From positions 1-60,989 of the forward strand of contig NZ_JAJNAL010000031.1 in the NCBI RefSeq assembly GCF_022271405.1: a stretch of DNA of 60,989 nt. The letters are read 5' to 3'. This DNA is from Rhodopseudomonas infernalis (GTDB lineage Bacteria; Pseudomonadota; Alphaproteobacteria; Rhizobiales; Xanthobacteraceae). Shown in pieces: positions 40,206-48,281 of this stretch. The notes below the pieces were generated by a model that made no database searches, was not told the origin of the DNA, and saw only the letters and a program-made list of their open reading frames with translations. Positions within the stretch are counted from its first letter, which is position 1. Every line of letters starts with the position of its first letter. Position numbers and translations under genes: made by a program.

Positions 40206-40634
40206 TTACCCCTCGACCCGCAGGCCCATCGAACGGGCGGAGCCCTCGACCATGCGCATGGCCGACTCGATGGTGTCGCAATTGAGATCCTTCAACTTCT
40301 TCTCGGCGATCTCGCGCACCTGGGCGGAGGTCACCGAGCCGGCGACGTCACGGCCCGGCAGCTTGGAGCCGGACTGGATCTTCGCCGCCTGCTTGAGGAA
40401 GAACGACATCGGAGGGGTCTTCATCTCGAAGGTGAACGAACGATCCGCGTAGATCGTGATCACCACCGGAATCGGCGTATTCTTCTCTTCCTTCTGGGTC
40501 TGCGCGTTGAACGCCTTGCAGAACTCCATGATGTTGAGGCCGCGCTGACCAAGCGCGGGACCGATCGGAGGCGACGGATTGGCCGCTCCGGCCGGCACCT
40601 GCAACTTCAGGTATCCGGTCACTTTCTTTGCCAT
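40206..40634 (-). CDS. rplK: 50S ribosomal protein L11
   Basis: L11, 142 residues, GTPase-associated centre and thiostrepton-binding site. [20 protein letters not shown] and the C-terminal [19 protein letters not shown] are typical. It follows nusG by 263 bp, an unusually long gap filled by a palindromic element. Confidence 0.98.
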   Translation of the reverse strand: MAKKVTGYLKLQVPAGAANPSPPIGPALGQRGLNIMEFCKAFNAQTQKEEKNTPIPVVITIYADRSFTFEMKTPPMSFFLKQAAKIQSGSKLPGRDVAGSVTSAQVREIAEKKLKDLNCDTIESAMRMVEGSARSMGLRVEG

Positions 40635-40756
40635 TTAACTCTCCTGTTGCCGGCGAACCGGCGGTTTCAGGTTTCGTGGTGGGGCTCGCGCGGACGACTG
40701 GCGATCGTCCGAAGCCTCCCACGTCGCTTGTGAGCAGAGCTGTCGCCCCGCCCTCT

Positions 40757-40858
40757 TCCGTCATGCCCAGACTTGATCCGGGCATCCATCCCTCTTCATC
40801 GGAAGAGTCCCTCTTCATCGGAAGAGGATGGATTGCCGGGTCAAGCCCGGCAATGACG
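40757..40858. repeat. Interspersed palindrome with an internal 19-bp tandem duplication
   Basis: Arms GTCATGCCCAGACTTGATCC and GGGTCAAGCCCGGCAATGAC flank inner arms GGGCATCCATCC and GGATGGATTGCC. In the loop TCCCTCTTCATCGGAAGAG occurs twice in direct tandem (40789-40807, 40808-40826) without a mismatch; each unit is itself a small palindrome around CTCTTC/GAAGAG. A further CCCGGCAATGACAG copy follows at 40877-40890. Confidence 0.75.
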
Positions 40859-40897
40859 GCCGTTGCCAAGGCAAGCCCCGGCAATGACAGTCCCCGA

Positions 40898-41428
40898 TCA
40901 GACCTTCTCGACCTGACCGAATTCCAGTTCGACCGGCGTCGCGCGGCCGAAGATCGACACCGCGACCTTGACGCGCGAGCGGGCCTCGTCGATTTCCTCG
41001 ACCACGCCGGAGAACGACGCGAACGGGCCATCGGCGACCCGGACGTTTTCGCCGATCTCGAACGACACCGACGCCTTCGGGCGCTCCACGCCTTCCTGCA
41101 CCTGGTGCAGAATGCGCATCGCCTCGGACTCCGAAATCGGCATCGGCTTGTTTTCGGCGCCGAGGAAGCCGGTGACCTTCGGGGTGTTCTTGATCAGGTG
41201 GAAGGCTTCGTCGGTGAGGTTCATCTTCACCAGCACGTAGCCCGGGAAGAACTTCCGCTCGGCGTCGACCTTGCGGCCGCGACGCACCTCGGTGACCTTC
41301 TCGGTCGGCACCAGCACCTGCTCGAACAGGTCCTCGACGCCGCGCTGCTTGGCCTGCTCACGGATCGACTCCGCGACCTTCTTCTCGAAGTTCGAATAGG
41401 CGTGGACGATGTACCAGCGCATGCTCAT
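40898..41428 (-). CDS. nusG: Transcription termination/antitermination protein NusG
   Basis: NusG, 176 residues. The N-terminal NGN domain begins MSMRWYIVHAYSNFEKKVAE and includes FFPGYVLVKMNL. The C-terminal KOW motif is in VADGPFASFSGVVEEID. It links RNA polymerase to Rho or to S10. It follows secE by 16 bp. Confidence 0.98.
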   Translation of the reverse strand: MSMRWYIVHAYSNFEKKVAESIREQAKQRGVEDLFEQVLVPTEKVTEVRRGRKVDAERKFFPGYVLVKMNLTDEAFHLIKNTPKVTGFLGAENKPMPISESEAMRILHQVQEGVERPKASVSFEIGENVRVADGPFASFSGVVEEIDEARSRVKVAVSIFGRATPVELEFGQVEKV

Positions 41429-41444
41429 GGTCGAAGGCCTAACG

Positions 41445-41633
41445 TTAGACGCCGAGGATGAAGCTGATCAGGACCCTGATCAGCTGGTCGGCGAAAAAGA
41501 AGAAGATCGACGCGAGCGCCACCATGACGAACACCATGATGGTGGTGATGGTGACTTCGCGGCGCGACGGCCAGGTCACCTTGGCGGTTTCGCTCCGCAC
41601 TTCCTGCAGGAATTTGAACGGGCTGAAAGCCAT
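41445..41633 (-). CDS. secE: Protein translocase subunit SecE
   Basis: SecE, 62 residues, single-helix form. The amphipathic region FLQEVRSETAKVTWPSRREV and one membrane helix (TIMVFVMVALASIFFFFAD) are the family core. I choose the ATG at 41633 over an open frame reaching 41699, because the shorter product matches the alphaproteobacterial SecE length. Confidence 0.97.
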   Translation of the reverse strand: MAFSPFKFLQEVRSETAKVTWPSRREVTITTIMVFVMVALASIFFFFADQLIRVLISFILGV

Positions 41634-41807
41634 CGTGTGATCCAGATCGTCAGTCGAATGTCGGGGTTTGCGAAAATCAGACAGCCCTGTTGCGCCCAAC
41701 CCTTGCCAAGGAACCCCTTGCCGCAGGATGAGCCGCCAACCGGGCTCTGTTTTCGGGAAATCAAGCCGCGCCGGAAATCCGCAAAACGGGCCGGCAGCGA
41801 GTGAGGC

Positions 41808-41836
41808 CTTTTATGGCGACTCCACGCAAAGGTCAA
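41808..41836 (-). promoter_or_regulatory. Candidate promoter for secE-nusG
   Basis: On the minus strand TTGACC (41831-41836), a 17-bp gap and TAAAAG (41808-41813). The CTTGAC-like -35 followed by a T-rich -10 at 17 bp matches alphaproteobacterial housekeeping promoters. It lies 175 bp upstream of the secE start. Confidence 0.55.
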
Positions 41837-41988
41837 GCTGAGGGCGACACCAACCGCCTCTTGAGGTACTTCATCCGGATTGTTGCCCGACAGAATTCTC
41901 TCAAGCGAAGCAAAGGCTTGCGTTTGGACGTTCACGCCTGGTCGGATCTAGGTCAAGTGCCGCGTTAAAGTGTATGCGCCTCCCCATC

Positions 41989-42076
41989 GTCATGGCCGGG
42001 CTTGTCCCGGCCATCCACGCCTTTCCGGCATCTGCGTCAGCAAGGCGTGGATGCCCGGCACAAGGCCGGGCATGAC
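41989..42076. repeat. Interspersed palindrome between livF and secE
   Basis: GTCATGGCCGGGCTTGTCCC at one end and GGCACAAGGCCGGGCATGAC at the other pair with GGCCATCCACGCCT/AGGCGTGGATGCC as the inner stem. Same family as 40757-40858. It occupies the middle of the 483-bp gap between secE and livF, which otherwise holds only the secE promoter candidate. Confidence 0.75.
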
Positions 42077-42116
42077 GCGCGGAGAGGAAGTGCGATCGAT
42101 CTCGCGCTCGAACGAC

Positions 42117-42836
42117 CTATCCGATCCCGACCCCGAGCAGCGAGTCCACCAGTTCGCGGTCGCCGCGCAACTGGGCGCCCTGCCCCTGCCAGACGATGCG
42201 ACCGCGCTCGATCACCATGACGTCGTCGGCGAAGTCGAGGGCGCGTTCGATCTGCTGTTCGACCAGCACCACCGTCATCTCGCCGGATTGGGCGAGCTTG
42301 ACGATCGTCTCCATCAGCTGATCGCAGATCACCGGCGCGAGGCCTTCGAGCGGCTCGTCGAGCAGCAGCACCTGCGGCTTGCCAAGCAGCGTCCGCGCCA
42401 GCGACAGCATCTGCTGCTCGCCGCCGGACAGCTGCATGCCGCCATGGTTGCGCCGTTCCGCGAGCCGCGGAAACATCGCGTAGACGGAGTCGAGCTCGGT
42501 CCGCGGCCGGCCCTTGAGACCGGTGAACAGATTTTCCTCGACCGTCAGCGACCGGAACACGTCGCGGGTCTGCGGCACATAGCCGAGCCCGGCGGCGGCG
42601 CGGGCGAAGGTCTTGAGCCCGGTGACGTCGCGCTCGCCGACGCGGACCGATCCGCCTTTGTGGGTCGTCAGGCCCATCAGCGTCGCCAGCAGCGTGGTCT
42701 TGCCGACGCCGTTGCGGCCGAGCACCGTCAGCCGGCCGCCGGCCGGCACGACAAAGCCGATGTCGCTGAGAATGCTCACCGAGCCATAGCCGGCGGCAAG
42801 ACGCTCGACTTCAAGACGCGCGGCGGGCATCGGCAT
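42117..42836 (-). CDS. livF: Branched-chain amino acid-type ABC transporter ATPase
   Basis: 239 residues, second ATPase of a Liv-type (HAAT family) importer. Walker A GRNGVGKTT, signature LSGGEQQML, Walker B VLLLDEPLEGLAP. It overlaps the upstream ATPase gene by 26 bp and is the last gene of the operon. The substrate is not necessarily an amino acid; Liv-type systems next to catabolic genes often import aromatic acids, amides or urea derivatives. The symbol denotes the subunit type. Confidence 0.88.
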   Translation of the reverse strand: MPMPAARLEVERLAAGYGSVSILSDIGFVVPAGGRLTVLGRNGVGKTTLLATLMGLTTHKGGSVRVGERDVTGLKTFARAAAGLGYVPQTRDVFRSLTVEENLFTGLKGRPRTELDSVYAMFPRLAERRNHGGMQLSGGEQQMLSLARTLLGKPQVLLLDEPLEGLAPVICDQLMETIVKLAQSGEMTVVLVEQQIERALDFADDVMVIERGRIVWQGQGAQLRGDRELVDSLLGVGIG

Positions 42837-43575
42837 AGCTTCCCAGATAGGCCGTACGGACGGCGTCGTTTTCCTTCACCTCGGCGGGCGTGCCTTCGAA
42901 GATCAGCGCGCCGTTCGCCAGCACCAGCACGCGCTTGGCGAATTTGAACACCAGATCCATGTCGTGCTCGATCATCAGGATCGCGATCTCCGGCGACATC
43001 CGCCCGATCGCCTCGAGGATGCGCGGCGACTCGTCGTGCGGCACGCCGGCCGCCGGCTCATCGAGCACCAGCACCCGCGGCTTCATGGCGAGACCGATCG
43101 CAAGATCGAGTAGCCGCTGCTGGCCGTAAGCCAGCTTGGTCACCGGCATCGACGCCAGATGGCCGATGCCGAGCAGGCTGAGCACGCTCTGCCACTCGTC
43201 GCGGACATCGGGCTTGTTGATGACGGACGAAAACATCCGCCTGGTCAGGCCGCGGCGCTGCATCACCGCGAGCGCAACGTTCTCGGCCACGGTGAGGCTG
43301 GTAAACAGCCGCGTCACCTGGAAGGTGCGGACCAGGCCGCGCTCGACCCGGTGCGCAATCGAGGCGGTGGTGATGTCCTCGCCCGCAAGAACGATGCGGC
43401 CGTCGGACGGCGACAGGTCGCCGGAGAGCTGATTGACCAGCGTGGTCTTGCCGGCGCCGTTCGGCCCGATCAGCGCGACGCGGTCGCCGCTCGACAGCGT
43501 GAACGAGATATCGTCGGTGACGCGCAGGCCGCCGAACGATTTCGACAGGCGCTGGACTTCGAGCAAGGTGGTCAT
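42811..43575 (-). CDS. livG: Branched-chain amino acid-type ABC transporter ATPase
   Basis: 254 residues, first ATPase. Walker A GPNGAGKTT, Walker B RVLVLDEPAAGVP. The signature is atypical: LAYGQQRLLDLA in place of LSYGQQR, still acceptable for the LivG branch. The start overlaps the livM stop codon by 4 bp. Confidence 0.88.
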   Translation of the reverse strand: MTTLLEVQRLSKSFGGLRVTDDISFTLSSGDRVALIGPNGAGKTTLVNQLSGDLSPSDGRIVLAGEDITTASIAHRVERGLVRTFQVTRLFTSLTVAENVALAVMQRRGLTRRMFSSVINKPDVRDEWQSVLSLLGIGHLASMPVTKLAYGQQRLLDLAIGLAMKPRVLVLDEPAAGVPHDESPRILEAIGRMSPEIAILMIEHDMDLVFKFAKRVLVLANGALIFEGTPAEVKENDAVRTAYLGSYADARRAS

Positions 43576-44570
43576 GGGGCCGCCCTCGCCTGCCTGAAGT
43601 CACCGATCCGCCGCGTCACTTCGTTGACCAGTCCCTTGGGGAAGAACAGCACCACCACGATCAGCAGCACGCCGATCAGGATCATCCAGTGGAACGGGCT
43701 CGCCGCCGAGACGTAGTGGTGGAACAGCTCGAACAGGATCGCGCCGATCAGCGCCCCCCACAGATTGCCGGCGCCGCCGAGGATCAGCATGATCAGCGCT
43801 TCGGCCGAGCGTTCGAAGCTGACGCCGTCGAGGCCGACCACGCCGGTGTTGATCGCCGCCAGGCCGCCGCCGAGCCCGGCGACCGCGCCGGCGACGCAGT
43901 ACATCACCACCAGCCGCGGATAGACCGACACGCCGATCATGCGCGTGCGCAGCGTATCGTCCTTGATGGCGCGGCACATCAGCGCAAACGGCGAGCGCGC
44001 GAACCGCAGCAGCACCACCATGGTGATCAGCAGCACGGCCACCGAGAAGACGTAGCCGGTGCGGCCGAACATATCGAAATTGAACACGCCGAACACCGGC
44101 CCCGGCGAGATGCCGGCTAGGCCGTCGCTGCCGCCGGTGATCGACGACAGCTTGTTGGCGAGCGCGGCCACGAGCTGGCCGAACGCAATCGACAGCACCA
44201 ACTGCGGCAGGCCGCGAAAGCGCGTCACCAGCAGGCCGGACATCAGCCCGGTCGCGCTGCCGGCGAGCGCACCGACCAGCAGCATCAGGATCGGATCGGT
44301 GATGCCGGCCAGACAGGCATTTCCGGCCGCGTAGGCCGCAACGCCGAACAGCGCCGCGTGGCCGAGCGTGGCGACGCCGCAGAAGCCGGTGACGAGATCG
44401 AGCGAGATCACCAGGAAGGCGAGACCGATCACCCGGATCAGGAAGGCGAGATCGTCCGGATAGACGAAATAGCCGATCGCGCCGAGCACGGCGATCACCG
44501 CCGCGGCGATCAGATCATTGCGCAGACCGGCCCAGGCGGGCGGAGCAGCCGTCACGGACAAGGTCGCCAT
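43572..44570 (-). CDS. livM: Branched-chain amino acid-type ABC transporter permease
   Basis: 332 residues, about nine hydrophobic segments, with the family motif DLVTGFCGVATLGHAALFGV near the first third and LGGAGNLWGALIGAILFELF near the C-terminus. It pairs with LivH in the inner membrane. It starts one base after the livH stop codon. Confidence 0.88.
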   Translation of the reverse strand: MATLSVTAAPPAWAGLRNDLIAAAVIAVLGAIGYFVYPDDLAFLIRVIGLAFLVISLDLVTGFCGVATLGHAALFGVAAYAAGNACLAGITDPILMLLVGALAGSATGLMSGLLVTRFRGLPQLVLSIAFGQLVAALANKLSSITGGSDGLAGISPGPVFGVFNFDMFGRTGYVFSVAVLLITMVVLLRFARSPFALMCRAIKDDTLRTRMIGVSVYPRLVVMYCVAGAVAGLGGGLAAINTGVVGLDGVSFERSAEALIMLILGGAGNLWGALIGAILFELFHHYVSAASPFHWMILIGVLLIVVVLFFPKGLVNEVTRRIGDFRQARAAP

Positions 44571-44571
44571 C

Positions 44572-45438
44572 TCAATGCGCCTTTCCGAACAGGCCGTGAG
44601 GGAACACGTAAACGATCACGATCACCGCGACATAGAAGAAGAATTCGCCGAACTCCGGCGCCAGATATTTGCCGGTGGTGTCGGCGAGGCCGAGCAGCAG
44701 CGAGGCCGCCATCGCGCCGGTGACCGAGCCGGCGCCGCCGACCGAGACCACGACCAGGAACGTCACCATGTAGCGCAGCGCGTAGAACGGCTCGACCGGC
44801 AGCAGCTCGGCGCCGACCACGCCGCCGAACGCAGCCAGCCCGACCGCGAGTGCGAAGGTTACCGAATAGACGACCTGGGTGCGAATGCCGAGCGCCTCGG
44901 CCATGTCGCCATTGTCGACCGCCGCGCGCAGCCGAACGCCGAACTCGGTCTTCTCGATCAGCAGCCACAGCGCGACCGCCGTGACCACGCCGCAACCGAT
45001 CACGAACAGCCGATGCGTCGGGATCATGCGGAAGCCGAGATCGAACGGCCCGCGCAACACCTCCGGCAGCGGGATCGGTTTGGAGGTCGGGCCGAAAATG
45101 TAGTTGGCGATGCCGACGATGAAGAAGGTGATGCCGATCGTCAGCAGGATCTGCGTCAGTTCGTCGGAGCGGCGATAGATCCGCCGATACAGCAGGAATT
45201 CGAACGGCACCGAGATGATCACGGCACCGATGACTGCGATCAGGATCGCGACCGGATAGGAGACGCCGAGCGACACCAGCGCGAACGACGCGAGATAGCC
45301 GCCGATCATCGCGAAGGCGCCGTGGGCGAGGTTCACCACCCGCATCAGCCCCATCATGATCGACAGGCCGATCGAGATCGTGAACAGCACCATGCCGTAG
45401 GCCAGTGCGTCCGGCAGGATTCCGAGAATCGTCCGCAT
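44572..45438 (-). CDS. livH: Branched-chain amino acid-type ABC transporter permease
   Basis: 288 residues, about eight membrane segments. MGLMRVVNLAHGAFAMIGGY is the LivH signature and VVVSVGGAGSVTGAMAASLL follows near the C-terminus. It is separated from the binding-protein gene by 157 bp with a stem-loop, whereas the other transporter genes are tightly packed. Confidence 0.88.
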   Translation of the reverse strand: MRTILGILPDALAYGMVLFTISIGLSIMMGLMRVVNLAHGAFAMIGGYLASFALVSLGVSYPVAILIAVIGAVIISVPFEFLLYRRIYRRSDELTQILLTIGITFFIVGIANYIFGPTSKPIPLPEVLRGPFDLGFRMIPTHRLFVIGCGVVTAVALWLLIEKTEFGVRLRAAVDNGDMAEALGIRTQVVYSVTFALAVGLAAFGGVVGAELLPVEPFYALRYMVTFLVVVSVGGAGSVTGAMAASLLLGLADTTGKYLAPEFGEFFFYVAVIVIVYVFPHGLFGKAH

Positions 45439-45542
45439 CAGGCTTGTGTCCTTGCGGACGCTACTGATCTCGTTCGATTCAACCCAGCCTTCACAACCCG
45501 TCTCCTTCGACTCTGCTTGGCGCGGCTATCCCTAGTCGACAA

Positions 45543-45584
45543 GAGCCCTCCGCGCCAAGCCACAAAGGATGGCGCGAAGGGCTC
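45543..45584 (-). terminator. Stem-loop between binding-protein gene and livH
   Basis: GAGCCC and GCGCCA arms (45543-45557) face TGGCGC and GGGCTC (45569-45584) with small internal mismatches. No U tract follows on the minus strand. Such hairpins after binding-protein genes commonly stabilise that part of the mRNA or cause partial termination. Confidence 0.55.
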
Positions 45585-45595
45585 AAAGTTTCGGC

Positions 45596-46771
45596 TTACT
45601 GCTTAACAAGACCCCAGTCGGGCTGGGCCTTGAAGGTCTCGATCTCCTTGTTGATCAACTTACCGTCGGCCTTCACGACTTCGCGCAGATAGACGTTCTG
45701 CGTGATGTGGCGGGTCTCCGGATCAATCGACACCGGACCGCGCGGGCTGGTCCACTGCATGCCCTTCACCGCGGCGATCGCCTTCTCGGGATCCTGCTTG
45801 CCGCCGGTCGCCTCGATCATCTTGTAGATCAGGCGCGCGCCGTCATAGGCCGCCACCGACGTCATGGTGACTTCGTCCAGCTTGCCGCCGTCCTTCTGCA
45901 GCTGCGCCAGGAACGCCTTGTTCTCGGGCGAGTCGTGCGACACGGCGTAGTGATAGGTCGACAGGATGCCGAGGCCGGACTCGCCGATATTCGGCAGGTC
46001 GGGCTCGGTGACGACGTCGCCGGTCGACATCAGCTTGACGCCTCCCGCCTTCAGGCCGTTGTCGATATAGGCCTTGACGAAGCCGAGCGTCGGCGGGCCG
46101 GCCGGCAGGAAGGTGAAGATCATGTCGGCGCCGGAATCCTTGATGCGCTGCATGATCGGCCCGAAATCGGTGGTCGACAGCGGCATCCGGATCGCCTCGA
46201 CGACCTTGCCGCCCTCGGCTTCGAAGGTCTTCTTGAACGCGGTTTCGGCGTCGATGCCCGGACCGTAATCGCTGACCGCGATGGCGACCTTGGTGGCGCC
46301 CTTCTGCTTGGCGACCTTGGCGGCCGGCACCGTGTTCTGGAACATCGTGAACGAGGTGCGGACGATGTAGGGGCTCTTCTCGGTGATCGACGAAGTGGCC
46401 GCGTTCAGCACCACCATCGGCACCTTGGCTTCCTGCAGCAGCGGCGCCACCGCCATCGCGTTCGGCGTGAAGTACAGGCCGGCGAGGTACTGCACCTTCT
46501 CCTTGACGATCAGCTCCTGCGCCAGCGCCTTGGACTGCGCCGGGTTCGGCGAGACTTCGTCACGATAGACGAACTCGATGGTGTGGCCGCCGACCTTGTT
46601 GCCGTTCTCGGCGACCCAGGCGTCGATGCCCATCTTGTAGTTCTTGCCGAACAGCGCGTACGGCCCCGACATCGTGCCGATCACGCCGACCTTGATGGTG
46701 TCGGCCTGCGCGGCGCCGACACTGAACGAAATCGCCGCGGCTGCGCACAGCCATCCAACTGCTTTCACCAT
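45596..46771 (-). CDS. Periplasmic substrate-binding protein of a Liv-type ABC importer
   Basis: 391 residues. Signal peptide about 1-23 (LCAAAAISFSVGAAQA), no lipobox. The mature part begins DTIKVGVIGTMSGPYALFG, the usual first strand of Liv-type periplasmic receptors, and carries the family's second-lobe pattern around VAIAVSDYGPGIDAETAFKK. It lies 49 bp after the glutamine synthetase-like gene. The ligand is unknown; the operon suggests the compound degraded by the Rieske oxygenase and ligase. Confidence 0.87.
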   Translation of the reverse strand: MVKAVGWLCAAAAISFSVGAAQADTIKVGVIGTMSGPYALFGKNYKMGIDAWVAENGNKVGGHTIEFVYRDEVSPNPAQSKALAQELIVKEKVQYLAGLYFTPNAMAVAPLLQEAKVPMVVLNAATSSITEKSPYIVRTSFTMFQNTVPAAKVAKQKGATKVAIAVSDYGPGIDAETAFKKTFEAEGGKVVEAIRMPLSTTDFGPIMQRIKDSGADMIFTFLPAGPPTLGFVKAYIDNGLKAGGVKLMSTGDVVTEPDLPNIGESGLGILSTYHYAVSHDSPENKAFLAQLQKDGGKLDEVTMTSVAAYDGARLIYKMIEATGGKQDPEKAIAAVKGMQWTSPRGPVSIDPETRHITQNVYLREVVKADGKLINKEIETFKAQPDWGLVKQ

Positions 46772-46820
46772 ACGTCTCCCTCTTCTCTGCCTGATTCAGT
46801 TATTTGCGTTTGGTCGATGC

Positions 46821-48281
46821 TCAGAACATTTCGAAATATTCACGCTGTTCCCATTCCGTGACTTCGGCCTGGAAACGCTCGATCTCGGCGTTCTTGATGA
46901 AGGTGTAGTAGTCGACGAACTCGCCGCCCAGCGCGGTGCGGAAGAACGGATCGTCGCGCAGTGCGAAGATCGCCTCGCGCAGCGATTTCGGCAGCAGGTC
47001 CGCCTTGGTCTCGTAAGGCGTATCGGCCGACGGGCCGGGATCGAGCGCGCGGTCGACGCCGTCGAGACCGGACAGGATCTGCGACGCCATGTAGAGATAC
47101 GGGTTGGCGGCGGGTTCGCCGACGCGATTCTCGATCCGCGTCGCCTTGTCGCCGGCCCCGCCGAGCACGCGCAGCATCACGCCGCGGTTGTCGCGGCCCC
47201 AGATCGCGCGATCCGGCGCCAGCGAATAGGAGCGATAGCGCTTGTAGCCGTTGATGGTCGGGGTGGTGAACACCGTAGCGGCGCGCGCATGCGTCATCAG
47301 GCCGGCGAGATAGTGCCGGCCGAAATCCGACAGCACATCGGTGTCCGACATGAACGCGTTGCGGCCGCCATCGCGCGCAACCACGGACTGATGCAGATGC
47401 CAGCCCGACGACACCACGTTGGGAATCCGCGGCCGGCACATGAAGGTCGCGTGATAACCGTGGCGCTGGCAGATCTGTTTCACGGCGGCGCGGAACAGCA
47501 CCATCAGGTCGGCCGGCAGCAGGCCGACCGTCGGCTGGAAGGTGAATTCACACTGGCTCGGGCCGAACTCGACCTCGATCGAGCGCAGCGGCAGGCCGAG
47601 CGCCATAACGTCGCGGCGGATCAGTTCGAGCACCGGCTCCATCTGATCGTAGCGCTGCTCGGTGAGATACTGATAGCCGTGCGACAGCAGGCTGACCTCC
47701 GGCGGCTCACCGGGCTGGCCGGCATGCTCCGGCCGCATCTTCCTGTCCTCGACCTTGAAGACGTGAAACTCGACTTCGAGTCCCGCCTTGTAGTCGTAGC
47801 CGCGGTCGGCGAGCTTCTTCAACGCCGAACGATAGATGTTGCGGGTCGCGAACTGCACCGGACGGCCGTCGGCGAAATACAGGTCGCACAAAACCCAGCC
47901 GGTCGTCGGCGCCCAAGGCAGTACGCGGAACGTGGTCGGGTCCGGCAGCATGACGACGTCGGCGCCGCCCTGCATCTCCGACATGCCGAAGCCGCCGCCG
48001 GCCTGAAACACCGGAAACACCGTCTTGTGCGAGGTGTCCTTGGCCAGCATCGTGGTGGTGATAGTGGCGCCGCTGTCGAGGCAGTTCAGCGCCTCGGACG
48101 CGACCAGCGTCTTGCCGCGCAGGATGCCGTGCTGATCGGGAAACGAGAACCGGATGGTCTCGAGCCCCTGCTCCTCGGCGATGCGGCGGACGCGCGCCGC
48201 CGCATCGATCTGTTCTTCGGACCACAGTCCGTGCTTGGCTGCGAGGCTGTCGCCCATGGTGGTGCGCTGATGCACGTTCAT
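46821..48281 (-). CDS. Glutamine synthetase-like ligase (probable gamma-glutamyl ligase)
   Basis: 486 residues of the glutamine synthetase superfamily. Active-site landmarks are GLEVEFHVF, the conserved-histidine segment SSGWHLHQSVV, NGYKRYRSYSLAPDRAIWG and RIENRVGEPAANPYLYMA. The N-terminal beta-Grasp region carries FPDQHGILRGKT, typical of the GS-like ligases rather than housekeeping GlnA (which would have the adenylylation Tyr motif near the C-terminus, not seen here). Known relatives glutamylate amines: isopropylamine, aniline, polyamines. Its start overlaps the Rieske gene's stop codon by 4 bp, so it is coupled to an oxygenase. Gamma-glutamylation of an amine substrate is inference. Confidence 0.85.
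   Translation of the reverse strand: MNVHQRTTMGDSLAAKHGLWSEEQIDAAARVRRIAEEQGLETIRFSFPDQHGILRGKTLVASEALNCLDSGATITTTMLAKDTSHKTVFPVFQAGGGFGMSEMQGGADVVMLPDPTTFRVLPWAPTTGWVLCDLYFADGRPVQFATRNIYRSALKKLADRGYDYKAGLEVEFHVFKVEDRKMRPEHAGQPGEPPEVSLLSHGYQYLTEQRYDQMEPVLELIRRDVMALGLPLRSIEVEFGPSQCEFTFQPTVGLLPADLMVLFRAAVKQICQRHGYHATFMCRPRIPNVVSSGWHLHQSVVARDGGRNAFMSDTDVLSDFGRHYLAGLMTHARAATVFTTPTINGYKRYRSYSLAPDRAIWGRDNRGVMLRVLGGAGDKATRIENRVGEPAANPYLYMASQILSGLDGVDRALDPGPSADTPYETKADLLPKSLREAIFALRDDPFFRTALGGEFVDYYTFIKNAEIERFQAEVTEWEQREYFEMF

Noticed and set aside
40757-40890. CRISPR-like repeat-spacer pattern from the repeated CTTCATCGGAAGAG
   Set aside because: Only two tandem units without spacers; it is a duplication inside a palindrome. 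No cas genes in the window.
41640-42116. Attachment-site copy of the tRNA-Trp 3' end at the far edge of the 18-kb block
   Set aside because: I looked for the GGTTCGAGCC...CACTCCT end on both strands in this gap and found none, so no tRNA-integrase type island can be claimed. No integrase gene is present either.
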